Origin: an uncultured Christensenellaceae bacterium
GTDB lineage: Bacteria; Bacillota; Clostridia; Christensenellales; Pumilibacteraceae
Direction of reading: 5' to 3'
DNA: 64,000 nt
NCBI GenBank assembly: GCA_910586925.1
Contig: CAJUKG010000004.1
Span: forward strand, 124,001 to 188,000
The position numbers and the translations under genes were made by a program. Position 1 is the stretch's first letter, and every line of letters starts with the position of its first letter. Below, in pieces: positions 9,438 through 17,693 of this stretch. The notes under the pieces were generated by a model. That model saw only the letters and a list, made by a program, of their open reading frames with translations. It was not told where the DNA came from and did no database searches.

Positions 9438-10961
9438 TTACTTGTTCCTCGCAATCTTCTTCGTCGCTATAATAAAATGACTTGTAACAGTTATTACATA
9501 GTTTTCGGGCATAGAAAAATCCCGACGGTCTTTGTCGGGATCGTCGGGATTTGTTTTGTCGGAATAGTTGAACCATATTACTATTTCGTCGTCATATAAT
9601 TCTATTCTGTTTACAAGTATATCTATCAAAACCTGTGGAGATAAATCTCGCACACCGTTTGTTAAATACTCCATTACATCTTCACGGGTTATGCCGTTTT
9701 GCAGTTTACATTCTTCGGTCAGTATCTTGCCCGAAAGTTCGTCTATCTCTCGTTCGAGTTCACTCATTCGGTTTTTCGTAGTTGCGTTTATTATGCCTTC
9801 TTCTATGGCGGTCATTACGTTTTTAAGACTCTTTTCCGCTTTGCCTTTTTCTTCGTAAAGCAACTTTAATACGGACTGTTCGACGCGGTGCTTTTCGTGT
9901 ATTCGCATTATTTCGTCGCAAATAATATCCAAATTAACTTTCGACGTAAACAAGTCCATTACTATATCCAAAACAAGTTGTTCTAAGTAGTCTTTGGCAA
10001 CGGTGCGTTTCTTACAGTTGTTTGTATTCCGTTTTTTGTTCACGCACTTGTAGTAGTACATAACTTTACCGGTATGAGAAGTTCCGCTTTCGCCGTTCAT
10101 AGATTTTCCGCAGTATCCGCAGAATACTTTGCCTTTAAGCATAAAAACGGTTTCTCGGCTGACTTGTCCTATGCGGTTGTGTTCTATGCGCCGTTGCACT
10201 TGTTCGTATAAATCAAGCGGCACGATTGGCGGATAGGTGTTTGTATAGACTTTACCGTGAATTGTATATCTGCCTATGTACTTTTCATTGTGCAAGATAT
10301 TATAAATGGCGTTCGGCAAAAACTTCCTGCCATTGTGCGAAAGTCCCCGTTCTTCGAGTACGGCAATAATATCTTTTGCCATTGCGCCGTTTGCATACAT
10401 ATTGAACATTTCGAGCACAACGCTCGCTTGTTCGTCGTTTACGATTACTTTCTTATCTACGATGTTGTATCCGTAAGGAATGCGACCGCCTGTAAAAAGT
10501 CCTTTGTTTCTATTCTCTTGCAAGCTGCGACTTGCTTTTTGCGATAGTTCCGCACTGTAATACTCTGCAAGTCCGATATATACGTTTTCGAGCAGAATAC
10601 CGTCGAGATTTCTCGAACCGTCTATATTATCCGAAGTGCGTTGCGTAGCGGATATAAGCGTTTTATGATTTTTCTTTAATCGCTGTTTATTAACGGCAAC
10701 TTCGATAGCGTTTCTGCCGAAGCGGTCTATGGCATACACAAGCACGATTTCCCAAGATGCGTTACCGTCGCTGTCTTTTAACATCTTTTGAAAAGCAGGT
10801 CGGTTATCGTTTGTTCCGGTAGTGGCGCGGTCTATGTAGGTTTCCACTATGCGTAAACCGTTGCGCTCGGCATACTCGTTGCAGATACGAAGTTGTCCTT
10901 CGATACTCTGTTCGGTCTGGCGCTCGCTCGAATACCGAGCGTAGATGATTGCGTTTTTCAT
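9438..10961 (-). CDS. Large serine recombinase (integrase)
   Basis: Site-specific recombinase of 507 aa, likely the integrase of the element. The N-terminal resolvase domain shows the catalytic serine region (IIYARYSSERQTEQSI, Ser 11/12) and VYAIDRFGRN. A recombinase domain follows (RIPYGYNIVDKK, about 165-270), then a zinc ribbon (VFCGYCGKSM with later KCVNKKRNTNNCKK, about 285-325), a coiled coil (about 365-430) and a variable C terminus. The start has an AGGAG site 8 bp upstream. It reads toward tRNA-Ala, placing the integrase at the element end, as is usual. Confidence 0.93.
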   Translation of the reverse strand: MKNAIIYARYSSERQTEQSIEGQLRICNEYAERNGLRIVETYIDRATTGTNDNRPAFQKMLKDSDGNASWEIVLVYAIDRFGRNAIEVAVNKQRLKKNHKTLISATQRTSDNIDGSRNLDGILLENVYIGLAEYYSAELSQKASRSLQENRNKGLFTGGRIPYGYNIVDKKVIVNDEQASVVLEMFNMYANGAMAKDIIAVLEERGLSHNGRKFLPNAIYNILHNEKYIGRYTIHGKVYTNTYPPIVPLDLYEQVQRRIEHNRIGQVSRETVFMLKGKVFCGYCGKSMNGESGTSHTGKVMYYYKCVNKKRNTNNCKKRTVAKDYLEQLVLDIVMDLFTSKVNLDIICDEIMRIHEKHRVEQSVLKLLYEEKGKAEKSLKNVMTAIEEGIINATTKNRMSELEREIDELSGKILTEECKLQNGITREDVMEYLTNGVRDLSPQVLIDILVNRIELYDDEIVIWFNYSDKTNPDDPDKDRRDFSMPENYVITVTSHFIIATKKIARNK

Positions 10962-11061
10962 ATTTCAAAACTCCTGTTATTAGTATTTATTTTAGCCTTT
11001 CGGCAAGAGCGAAAGAAACGGCTTTGACTGTTCTATCGCTTATTTGGTTATTGTTTTTACA

Positions 11062-11107
11062 CGCCGTCAAGGGTTGCGACAAGCAATGCACTTTACCCTT
11101 GACGGCG
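11062..11107. repeat. 13-bp perfect inverted repeat
   Basis: CGCCGTCAAGGGT (11062-11074) and its exact reverse complement (11095-11107) flank a 20-nt loop between the Rep gene and the recombinase gene. It has no U-run on either strand, so a terminator is less likely than a protein-binding or origin-type site. Confidence 0.6.
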
Positions 11108-11141
11108 CAGGCAAAGTCGTTTACGCTCCGCAGACGAAAGG

Positions 11142-12014
11142 CTAATTGCATTTCGGCATTTTCTCTATAACTTCCTTGCTGACTTGTCCCATAAGCACGC
11201 CTTCGTCTATACAGGTGAAATTGTCAAAGAGAATTGCTTTTCGGTTTTCCTCGTCCATATAGCAGAGTATATCTTCGTCGGCAATATCGCTCTTAAAGAA
11301 TGTAGGCAGATTGCGAGATATAATAAGTTTGCCGTTGTCTTTCTCTATGTATTTGAGAAGATATAAGGCGGTAGATATTACGTCTTCGCGCCGTTCTACT
11401 TGCTCGAAATCCGAACGCCCGAATTTATTGTTAAAGTGCGTATTTTGTATTGTCGTTTGCATACGGTGTTTCTTGATACTCCAATCCCGTACTTCGATTA
11501 ACTCCCCGATCATTTCGGGGATAATGAATATGCCGTGAAAGTGCAATCTTTCTCTTTCGGGAGAATACTCCCACGCGCCTATATATCTCCAACCTTTATT
11601 TGTAGCAAGGTGGCGCAAACAGTTAAGCAAAGACTTCTTAAAACTTTCTTCGGTATGCTTTGCGGAATCGTATGTAAACGTGCAGAAGTAGTCCCAAGTC
11701 TGCAAGTTAATTTTGCGGAACAATCTCTGCATACGCACAAGACGGTTGCGCTTTTTCTTTTCCGTTTCACGCTCGATATATTCTTTTTGCATTTCTTCGG
11801 TTTTGAACAGTCCGTCCATAGCCTCGTTTATATGTTCTTTGCGTTCGCGTTTCGGCAGCGATAGGCTTTCATTGTAGGCTTTGTCGAACTCCTGCTTTTC
11901 AACCGTTACGGGCGGTTTAGGTCGGCTTCTGCCTTTCCGTTTAGGATAGGCATTGCTGTCGATTGCAATATAATGACTGCCGTCATAGTAAACTTTTGCT
12001 TCTCTGATACCCAT
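11142..12014 (-). CDS. HUH-type rolling-circle replication initiator (Rep)
   Basis: Replication-initiation protein of 290 aa that would nick one strand and join it covalently through tyrosine. Motif 1 is visible as WDYFCTFTYD, the metal-binding HUH motif as LHFHGIF, and the catalytic region as ALYLLKYIEKDNGK, with Tyr and Lys in the spacing of motif 3. The N-terminal third is basic and Glu/Lys-rich (about residues 60-100), probably helical. The start has an AAAGGA site. Upstream lie two paired hairpins and two long inverted repeats that may include its origin. Rep proteins of this kind occur on small plasmids and on integrative elements that replicate after excision. Confidence 0.85.
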   Translation of the reverse strand: MGIREAKVYYDGSHYIAIDSNAYPKRKGRSRPKPPVTVEKQEFDKAYNESLSLPKRERKEHINEAMDGLFKTEEMQKEYIERETEKKKRNRLVRMQRLFRKINLQTWDYFCTFTYDSAKHTEESFKKSLLNCLRHLATNKGWRYIGAWEYSPERERLHFHGIFIIPEMIGELIEVRDWSIKKHRMQTTIQNTHFNNKFGRSDFEQVERREDVISTALYLLKYIEKDNGKLIISRNLPTFFKSDIADEDILCYMDEENRKAILFDNFTCIDEGVLMGQVSKEVIEKMPKCN

Positions 12015-12057
12015 AGTTAAAAAATCCTTTTGTTTTATTTTTATTTAGTCTAAACTT

Positions 12058-12156
12058 CAAAGTCGAAAGATTTTTTCGACTTTGAAAAAATAGTTACAAG
12101 TTTTCCAGTTATGCACATATTCTAAAAGTCAAAGTGGAAAGAAATTTTCCACTTTG
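12058..12156. repeat. Two related palindromes upstream of Rep
   Basis: Two hairpins of the same design lie 72 bp apart: CAAAGTCGAAA with TTTCGACTTTG (12058-12084) and CAAAGTGGAAA with TTTCCACTTTG (12130-12156), 11-bp arms and loops of about 5 nt. They share CAAAGTSGAAA and differ at one base per arm with compensation on the other arm. Position just before the Rep start suggests Rep binding sites (origin or autoregulation). Confidence 0.6.
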
Positions 12157-12381
12157 AAAAAGTTTTCAAAAAATGCTTCCAATATAAAGCCACGAAAATA
12201 GCGAAATATAACGGTCTAACCAAAAAATATTTTGAAAAATTTTTATGTACATAAAATATCCTCTACTATTAAGGCTTGAAAAGCAAAAATACAAGGGACT
12301 TTTACGAAAAAACTTTGAAAAAGTTTACGGTACAAAAAAACAAGCCGTGAAAGACTTGTCTAAAACAAATAAGTAAGAAGC

Positions 12382-12450
12382 GGCGACGGCGTAAAAAAAA
12401 TACGGCGGACACGATAAGCCTGCGCGTGTCGCCGTATTTTAGCCGTCGCC
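12382..12450. repeat. Long two-part hairpin, candidate replication origin
   Basis: The outer arms GGCGACGGC (12382-12390) and GCCGTCGCC (12442-12450) are perfect. Inner arms (12397-12413 and 12425-12440) pair over 16 bp with one bulged G, closing an 11-nt loop. It lies in the gene-free region of the element between Rep and the endonuclease gene and could be a double- or single-strand origin, or a terminator. Confidence 0.55.
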
Positions 12451-12490
12451 CTTTGTTGGGAATGTTATTTCGTTTTGTTGTGTTTGGTTT

Positions 12491-12550
12491 AGGCGTGTGC
12501 TTGGGTGCGCGAGCGTTAGCGAGCGCACTCGTTTACCCAAGCACACGCCT
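12491..12550. repeat. 16-bp perfect inverted repeat
   Basis: AGGCGTGTGCTTGGGT (12491-12506) and its exact reverse complement (12535-12550) enclose a GC-rich 28-nt centre that contains a further GCGC-containing stem. With the hairpins before it, it makes up most of the recognisable content of the 690-bp gene-free stretch 12015-12702; the remainder is AT-rich with no supported gene. Confidence 0.6.
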
Positions 12551-12618
12551 AAATGCAATTTAAGAATATGAATCGCAATAACATAGCCATATGCCATCTA
12601 ATAAAAACTTATTATTTT

Positions 12619-12646
12619 TCGACAAGTTGCCATATTTTACTATAAA
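12619..12646 (+). promoter_or_regulatory. Candidate promoter of the restriction endonuclease gene
   Basis: TCGACA (12619-12624), 16-bp spacer, TATAAA (12641-12646), giving a leader of about 50 nt. One mismatch in each box, so moderate support. Confidence 0.4.
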
Positions 12647-12702
12647 TTTTGAAAAAAATATGCTATACTTTTCTTGATCAATAAATTTAGAGGTATAGCT
12701 AT

Positions 12703-13803
12703 ATGAGTACAACCGCCGAGAGGAATCGCAAAATCCACAACATTCTTGATTCTCTATACTTGCAAGCAACAGAAGAAAACTGTCATATAGATGAAACATT
12801 ATATAAAACATCAATGGATAAGCTATTTGATACAACAGCATGGGGATTTAGAGAAATAGTTCTTGTGGTTGTTGTTGGCATGAAGCTCAATCCCAAATAT
12901 AAAGCTTCGAAAGAATTATATAATTGCAATCCTCGAGCGATTTACGAAGGTCCTATTAAAGAATTTTTTATTGAAAAACAAATTCCTCACCGTAAATCTG
13001 GACCTTTGAATGTTGCAAAAGCTACCGTTGGATTAGATATGGCTTGGGCAACGCAGCGCCGCCCTTCGGACGTAGCAAAGGCGGTTGTGAATATTATTGA
13101 CTATCTTGAAAAGGATGAAAATATTGATAACCGAGTAAACGATATTGGCGTTTCGTTATTTCGTAGGCTTATAGCGTCGGCAAAAAGTTTAACTGCACTT
13201 ACAGTTAATATTGATCCACAAAATGATCCAGATTACATTTATAATTTGTGCTATGAATTAATTACAAAAACACCAGATAGCGGAAATACTCCACAAAAAA
13301 TAGTAGCTTTTTTATTAGAGAGCTATCACAATTCCTTTCACACAAATATTATTGTTACTGGCGGAGAGGATAGAGCTTCTGTAACAAGCACAACAAGTAA
13401 GAAACCAGGCGATATAAATGAGGAATACAATGGATATATTTATAAAGTTTATGAAGTTACTGTAAAGCATTTTGATATTGCAAGAATACGCGACTCATTT
13501 GATTGCATATCTATTTATAATGAAATAAACGATACAAAAATAAGCGAAATCATTGTAATTTGTCGTAAAAACGACTGTCCACATGGTATGATTCAGAGCG
13601 GATTAAATTGTTACCTTGGTAAATACATATATCAAAATGTAACGTATTACTTTTGTGATATTTTTGAATGGCTATCAATTCTATTACAGCATATAACAGA
13701 AGGTGGGCGACAAGAATTTTACTCATTATTAAATAATTATATAAACGACTTTAACACGTCGTTATCAGTTAAAGAATTATGGCAACAGCTACATAATCAA
13801 TAA
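12703..13803 (+). CDS. Putative type II restriction endonuclease
   Basis: Protein of 366 aa that I do not recognise with certainty. Its position, convergent with and 35 bp from a C5-cytosine methyltransferase, is that of a type II endonuclease. Sequence features fit a soluble, mostly alpha/beta enzyme: an N-terminal helical region, a conserved-looking block GPLNVAKATVGLDMAWATQR (about 105-124), then KPGDINEE and, about a dozen residues later, YEVTVKHFD (about 228-255). That Asp then Glu/Lys spacing could be a PD-(D/E)XK-type metal site, although it is not a canonical ExK. The start has an AGAGG site 8 bp upstream. It is markedly AT-rich, in line with recent transfer. Other roles (for example an effector) cannot be excluded. 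Confidence 0.6.
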   Translation: MSTTAERNRKIHNILDSLYLQATEENCHIDETLYKTSMDKLFDTTAWGFREIVLVVVVGMKLNPKYKASKELYNCNPRAIYEGPIKEFFIEKQIPHRKSGPLNVAKATVGLDMAWATQRRPSDVAKAVVNIIDYLEKDENIDNRVNDIGVSLFRRLIASAKSLTALTVNIDPQNDPDYIYNLCYELITKTPDSGNTPQKIVAFLLESYHNSFHTNIIVTGGEDRASVTSTTSKKPGDINEEYNGYIYKVYEVTVKHFDIARIRDSFDCISIYNEINDTKISEIIVICRKNDCPHGMIQSGLNCYLGKYIYQNVTYYFCDIFEWLSILLQHITEGGRQEFYSLLNNYINDFNTSLSVKELWQQLHNQ

Positions 13804-13806
13804 AAC

Positions 13807-13837
13807 AATATAGGAGCTTTTCATAAGCTCCTATATT
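13807..13837. terminator. Bidirectional terminator between endonuclease and methyltransferase
   Basis: A 13-bp perfect stem (AATATAGGAGCTT with its complement) and 5-nt loop lies between two convergent genes, with A-rich and T-rich flanks on both strands. Confidence 0.8.
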
Positions 13838-13838
13838 T

Positions 13839-14903
13839 CTATAAATTCAAATATTCGATGACCGCGTTAGCAACAACTTTTGCCATTTTGCACGGCACAG
13901 CGTTACCTATCTGAGTATAAATACTACCTTTATTTCCACAAAAAATATATTCATCAGGGAAAGTTTGGATTCTTGCTGCTTCTTTAATTGTGATTCGTCT
14001 TAATCGACTAGGTGCTTCCTTAAATTCTGGTTTTATGGTTTTATCACAAAGACCTTTGTGATATGATACTATCCAATCGCATTTCGCATTTTCATAAAGA
14101 TATTCTTCATCAATAAATGGTGTCTTGTTGCCACCCATGGATGCAGGAAGCGTATTTGCATACCCGTCTATATTAATTGGGCGTCCTTGTCCATTAAAAT
14201 ACATACCTGCATATGGAGATTTTCTCATTATTGGATGCGTGGCAAAAGTAATTTTCGCCGTACAAGTGTTAGGGTGTCTATCGGTTCCAGCTTTACCTAG
14301 CGAACGTAAAAGTGTTTTAATAGTAGGTGCAATTTCTTTTTGCTTTTCAATTAACTCTCGAATGTTTTTATCAAATTGATCATTTTTGTCGTCTTTTATA
14401 CCTATAAAAAAGACTCTTTCACGTTTTTGAGAAACGCCATATTCTGTTGCATTTAAGATGATTGGTACGCATTTATAACCTAAATTTGTAACCCTATGTA
14501 TATATTCTTCTCTTACAGATTGCCATTTTTTCAGTTCCCCTAACGCTTTGACATTTTCCATAACAAACATTTTGGGAGAAACAATTTCCAATACATCGGT
14601 AAATGTAAAAATTAATTTACTTCTATCGTCGTTAGGATTCATCTTACCGGCGACTGAAAATCCTTGACAAGGAGGACCGCCAAATACAATATCCACATCA
14701 TTAAACTTTTTTAATAATGGCATAACCGTATTAATATCGGCATTAATCATTGGTGCATTTAGGCGATTAATTTTGTAAGTTTGTGCGGCATCAGGCATAA
14801 GTTCATTAGCGAATACTATATTTACACCTGCTTGTTCAAAGCCTATATCCATTCCGCCAGCACCAGTAAAAAGAGAAATGGCACTAATTTTCCGAGTTGA
14901 CAT
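13839..14903 (-). CDS. DNA (cytosine-5-)-methyltransferase
   Basis: Transfers a methyl group from S-adenosylmethionine to C5 of cytosine in a recognition sequence, protecting host DNA from the paired endonuclease. All main motifs are visible: motif I SLFTGAGGMDIGF, motif IV GPPCQGFSVAG with the catalytic Cys, motif VI MFVMENV, motif VIII QKRERVFFIG, motif IX RRITIKEAARIQTFP and motif X QIGNAVP. The target-recognition region lies between VIII and IX (about 195-305). I chose the start giving MSTRKISAI (14903) because AAGGAG lies 6 nt upstream; the earlier ATG abuts that site. The start overlaps the end of the AbrB-like gene by 20 bp, suggesting translational coupling. Specificity cannot be read. 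Confidence 0.93.
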   Translation of the reverse strand: MSTRKISAISLFTGAGGMDIGFEQAGVNIVFANELMPDAAQTYKINRLNAPMINADINTVMPLLKKFNDVDIVFGGPPCQGFSVAGKMNPNDDRSKLIFTFTDVLEIVSPKMFVMENVKALGELKKWQSVREEYIHRVTNLGYKCVPIILNATEYGVSQKRERVFFIGIKDDKNDQFDKNIRELIEKQKEIAPTIKTLLRSLGKAGTDRHPNTCTAKITFATHPIMRKSPYAGMYFNGQGRPINIDGYANTLPASMGGNKTPFIDEEYLYENAKCDWIVSYHKGLCDKTIKPEFKEAPSRLRRITIKEAARIQTFPDEYIFCGNKGSIYTQIGNAVPCKMAKVVANAVIEYLNL

Positions 14904-15081
14904 CAGCATCTCCTTGTTGAGCTTTTGTTTTTAATATTATTGCTTGATTTGTTGTATCTATAAAAATATCAAATTCGGTTTTGCCTTTTTCAATTTTAAG
15001 GTTTGTTAATATTGATTTAGGCAAACGAACTCGCATGTCTTGTTGGAGAATATATGTATCAAGATATATTAAGCTATTCAT
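14884..15081 (-). CDS. AbrB/MazE-like small DNA-binding protein
   Basis: Protein of 65 aa with a swapped-hairpin (SpoVT/AbrB)-like segment: MRVRLPKSILTNLKIEKG followed by beta strands FDIFIDTTNQAIILK. Such proteins are transition-state regulators or antitoxins that bind DNA as dimers. It is the first gene of a two-gene unit, its stop codon lying inside the methyltransferase start. No toxin partner is adjacent, so a control protein for the R-M genes is the simplest guess; the promoter region carries an 8-bp inverted repeat. Start supported by AGAGG upstream. Confidence 0.65.
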   Translation of the reverse strand: MNSLIYLDTYILQQDMRVRLPKSILTNLKIEKGKTEFDIFIDTTNQAIILKTKAQQGDADVNSEN

Positions 15082-15105
15082 TTTTTCTGTCCTCTATGGT
15101 AAAAC

Positions 15106-15142
15106 TGGACTAATTTTAGCACATATTTAGTCCAAAAGTCAA
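15106..15142 (-). promoter_or_regulatory. Promoter with palindromic operator for the AbrB-methyltransferase unit
   Basis: On the minus strand TTGACT (15142-15137), 18-bp spacer, TAAAAT (15118-15113). An inverted repeat TGGACTAA-N13-TTAGTCCA (15106-15134) brackets the -10 box and most of the spacer, a layout expected for a repressor site. The 15082-15204 gap holds nothing else I can name. Confidence 0.55.
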
Positions 15143-15204
15143 GTAAAAGGGTTAAAAGATATTAATTGCCGTATATGACAAAACAAATCTTATTTATAAC
15201 TTTT

Positions 15205-15828
15205 TTAATTTCCGTATTCAGCAATATACTTGTTGTATTTCTTTCGTATCGCATAACGGCGTCCGCATATCGCACATTCCGCTGTGCCAAAGTAACGGAC
15301 TATTTCTTCAAAGTACATTCCGGCGAGATAACAATTCAGAGTTTGCAACTGTATTTCTGTCAATCTCATTCGCTTTATGATGTCATCGACGTTTGTCCAG
15401 TCTTCTTCGGTTTCTTCCTTAAACGGCACAGATAAATTTATTACTTCCTGACTATCGTTTAACGCATATATAAAACCTTCTTTTCTCTCTCGCATAAGCA
15501 TTTGGTTTATACGGCTGTAACAGGCAGTCTTTATACTTACGGACTTGCCCCTTACGCTTGTAGCACATACTTCGTTTATATCTTTTCCCATATATTCACA
15601 TAAAAAGCACATTGCTTCTTGCGCAAGGTCGTATCCGTCCGAGAATACCCAGTCTTGATTTTCCAAATTTTCAATGTCCTTTATTAGTCCCATATAGAGT
15701 TTATTCAGTTTTCTGTTATATGAATGGCTTAATACCTTTTTCAATGCACTTAATGCTATTGCATGCGCCCAACGCTGTATATTGTTCTCGGATATTACGG
15801 GATTGTCTTGAAAGATATTGTATTGCAT
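15205..15828 (-). CDS. Sigma-70 region 4-like mobile-element protein
   Basis: Protein of 207 aa of the kind found on Clostridia mobile elements. The C-terminal part (DIIKRMRLTEIQLQTLNCYL then FEEIVRYFGT, about 145-190) resembles a sigma-like helix-turn-helix, and a CAICGRR pair of cysteines follows. The N-terminal half is helical with no other motif. I take the start at 15828 (MQYNIFQDN), because the upstream gene's stop is only a base away (TGAAATG) and GAGGTGG precedes it; an upstream in-frame start would lie inside that gene. Role is probably regulatory; not recognised with certainty. Confidence 0.6.
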   Translation of the reverse strand: MQYNIFQDNPVISENNIQRWAHAIALSALKKVLSHSYNRKLNKLYMGLIKDIENLENQDWVFSDGYDLAQEAMCFLCEYMGKDINEVCATSVRGKSVSIKTACYSRINQMLMRERKEGFIYALNDSQEVINLSVPFKEETEEDWTNVDDIIKRMRLTEIQLQTLNCYLAGMYFEEIVRYFGTAECAICGRRYAIRKKYNKYIAEYGN

Positions 15829-15829
15829 T

Positions 15830-16093
15830 TCAGTCCACCTCGCAGAAATCGTCAAGAGCAATCTTATTTTCATAAAATCTGCCGTACTCAAAATACAAAT
15901 TGCCCGAATTGTCTTTTAATAGCGGGAATGTATCTTGCGTTATCTTTCCTGCACGAGTTATTGCAACGGTGATGGATTGACGATCGAAATCTACGTCCAC
16001 TATATTGAACGTAATCTCGTATTCGCCGTCGTAGTACGAGAACTCTGAAAGATAGAATTTTCTTTCATTCTCTTGGAACACTTTGTTCTTCAT
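15830..16093 (-). CDS. Small protein of unknown function, coupled to sigma-like gene
   Basis: Protein of 87 aa, acidic, predicted mostly beta strand (FYLSEFSYYDGEYEITFNIV, then SITVAITRAGKITQD). No signal peptide or membrane helix. The start has a GGAGGTAAATCC site. The stop overlaps the coupling point with the next gene, so the two products are made together. I do not recognise the family. Confidence 0.6.
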   Translation of the reverse strand: MKNKVFQENERKFYLSEFSYYDGEYEITFNIVDVDFDRQSITVAITRAGKITQDTFPLLKDNSGNLYFEYGRFYENKIALDDFCEVD

Positions 16094-16128
16094 TTTGGAT
16101 TTACCTCCGATTATTTAATTTTGCCTTT

Positions 16129-16350
16129 TCTGCAACAACCGGAAGTAGCACGGAGAAAAGATAAATATAAATTTCATTGAATAGCCGTAACACGGAAGTC
16201 AACGACAAAGAAAAAATCGGTGCATAAAAATAACGCCTAACAGTTTACTCGCTGTTAAGCGTTACTTCTCTAATTCAAATTTTAAGTGCCGATTATTTCC
16301 GTTGACTTATGCTTTTATCTGTGCTACCGACATATGCCGAAAAGGCAAAA
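16129..16350. other. Nested inverted-repeat region, candidate structured RNA or transfer/replication site
   Basis: Five pairs of complementary arms occur in strictly nested order: TTTTGCCTTTTC (16129-16140) with 16339-16350; GTAGCAC (16145-16151) with 16321-16327; AAGTCAACG (16196-16204) with 16300-16308; AATCGG (16215-16220) with 16289-16294; and an apical hairpin TAACGCCTAACAG (16231-16243) with 16252-16264 (one mismatch). Together they fold about 220 nt into one long interrupted stem. It fills the gap between AbiH and the small gene at 16093. It could be a non-coding RNA, an oriT or a single-strand origin. Confidence 0.5.
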
Positions 16351-16364
16351 TATATCGGAACGGT

Positions 16365-17639
16365 TTAATCTATTTCAACTATTTTCAATCTATTTTCTAA
16401 AAGCAATTTGTGTATTAAATTTTTCCCTTGCTCTTTATTTGTAAGTGTGTTGCCATAAGAATTTATTAAACGATATATCGAATCTGTTTGTTCGTATCCT
16501 TTTGAATAATAAAAAACTAATGCAACACGATCATTGCTGTAAAGATTGTAATAATCAAAAATACTTTGAAAATACGAATAATCTGCTTCATTAAGAGAAT
16601 GTCCGTAAAATTTAATTGTAATTGCAGAATTTTCGTTTAATGTTGGTAGAATACTTATAGGGGAACTTGTATCAAACATCTTCCGATAAGTTTTGCTGAA
16701 TAATCTTAAACCGGCATATTGGTCGTTCGATTGTATAAAACCGTCATCTATTCCAAAAATAATGCTTGAAGAATTACAACCTGTTGCACAATTTTTATTG
16801 CATAGTTTTCCGTGAACATTACTATAACAACAAGGACTTTCAACCTCTAAAATATCAAAAAGAGCGGTATAGTTAAAACTTAAAATATTTGTTGAGTGCA
16901 AATTGGTATATTCTTGCGACAATAAATGTGTTTCTCTCCAAGCCGATTGTCGCATCGTCGGTGAAAGTTGTTCCCAGTATTCCTCGTCCTGTTGCTCAAT
17001 AATATCATCAATGTTTTCATACCGCATATCCGTAAAACCTGTTAGGGTTGCTAATAGGTTCATCGCATTAACAATGTATTTTTCATTAAGTTCTTTTGAG
17101 TTTTTAGGGTTTACAATATTGCTTTTTATATATTTGCAAAATCGTTGTTCAAAATTGTATAATTCTTGCAAAATATGAGCGATGAGTAATTGCAACAGTT
17201 CATCATCAGAATATGCCTTTTGCTGTGATAATACATTATAGAAAAATCTCATACAATATTTATATATATACTGTATGATGGAGTTTCTTGTAGTTTTAGT
17301 TGCATCGTCTGAATCGCTTCCTGATTTTGTGCTTTGCAAAGCATTTTTCCATACACATATCGACATTTGCTTATCGATATAAAATGTAGAAATCAAAGTA
17401 TTTTTAATAATTGTTTCTATATCGCACCATTTATAATCTACGTCGCTGTATGCTTTATGATATTCAAGCAACAAGTTTTCCCAAAAACCTGAAACGCTGG
17501 CTCTTAATTGTCGAAGTCCAAAAGGCTCTCCGATAGTATCAAGTAGGGCATTTCTAAAAAAATCTTTGTACCGTGATTGTAGCCCACAATGCACGTCAAA
17601 CCCATTGCCTAAAATTAGTAGTTGATAATATTTCATCAT
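16365..17639 (-). CDS. abiH: AbiH-family abortive-infection protein
   Basis: Phage-defence protein of 424 aa of the AbiH family; the mechanism of these proteins is poorly known. Visible family marks are the N-terminal LLILGNGFDVHCGL nucleotide-binding-like loop followed by RYKDFF, the central ILSFNYTALFD, a NVHG motif (CCYSNVHGK) and the C-terminal FYGHSLNEADYSYF. I chose the ATG at 17639 (or the adjacent one at 17636) because AGGAGAT lies about 7 nt upstream; 18 further in-frame residues upstream lack a ribosome site. It has its own strong promoter. Low GC and position place it as cargo of the mobile element. Confidence 0.88.
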   Translation of the reverse strand: MMKYYQLLILGNGFDVHCGLQSRYKDFFRNALLDTIGEPFGLRQLRASVSGFWENLLLEYHKAYSDVDYKWCDIETIIKNTLISTFYIDKQMSICVWKNALQSTKSGSDSDDATKTTRNSIIQYIYKYCMRFFYNVLSQQKAYSDDELLQLLIAHILQELYNFEQRFCKYIKSNIVNPKNSKELNEKYIVNAMNLLATLTGFTDMRYENIDDIIEQQDEEYWEQLSPTMRQSAWRETHLLSQEYTNLHSTNILSFNYTALFDILEVESPCCYSNVHGKLCNKNCATGCNSSSIIFGIDDGFIQSNDQYAGLRLFSKTYRKMFDTSSPISILPTLNENSAITIKFYGHSLNEADYSYFQSIFDYYNLYSNDRVALVFYYSKGYEQTDSIYRLINSYGNTLTNKEQGKNLIHKLLLENRLKIVEID

Positions 17640-17664
17640 TAGAAATCTCCTAAAATACTTCTTT

Positions 17665-17693
17665 ATTATAATACAAAGGCAGTAAATTGTCAA
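17665..17693 (-). promoter_or_regulatory. Promoter of abiH
   Basis: Perfect TTGACA (17693-17688) and TATAAT (17670-17665) with a 17-bp spacer, 26 bp before the start codon on the minus strand. Expected to be strong and constitutive. Confidence 0.8.
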
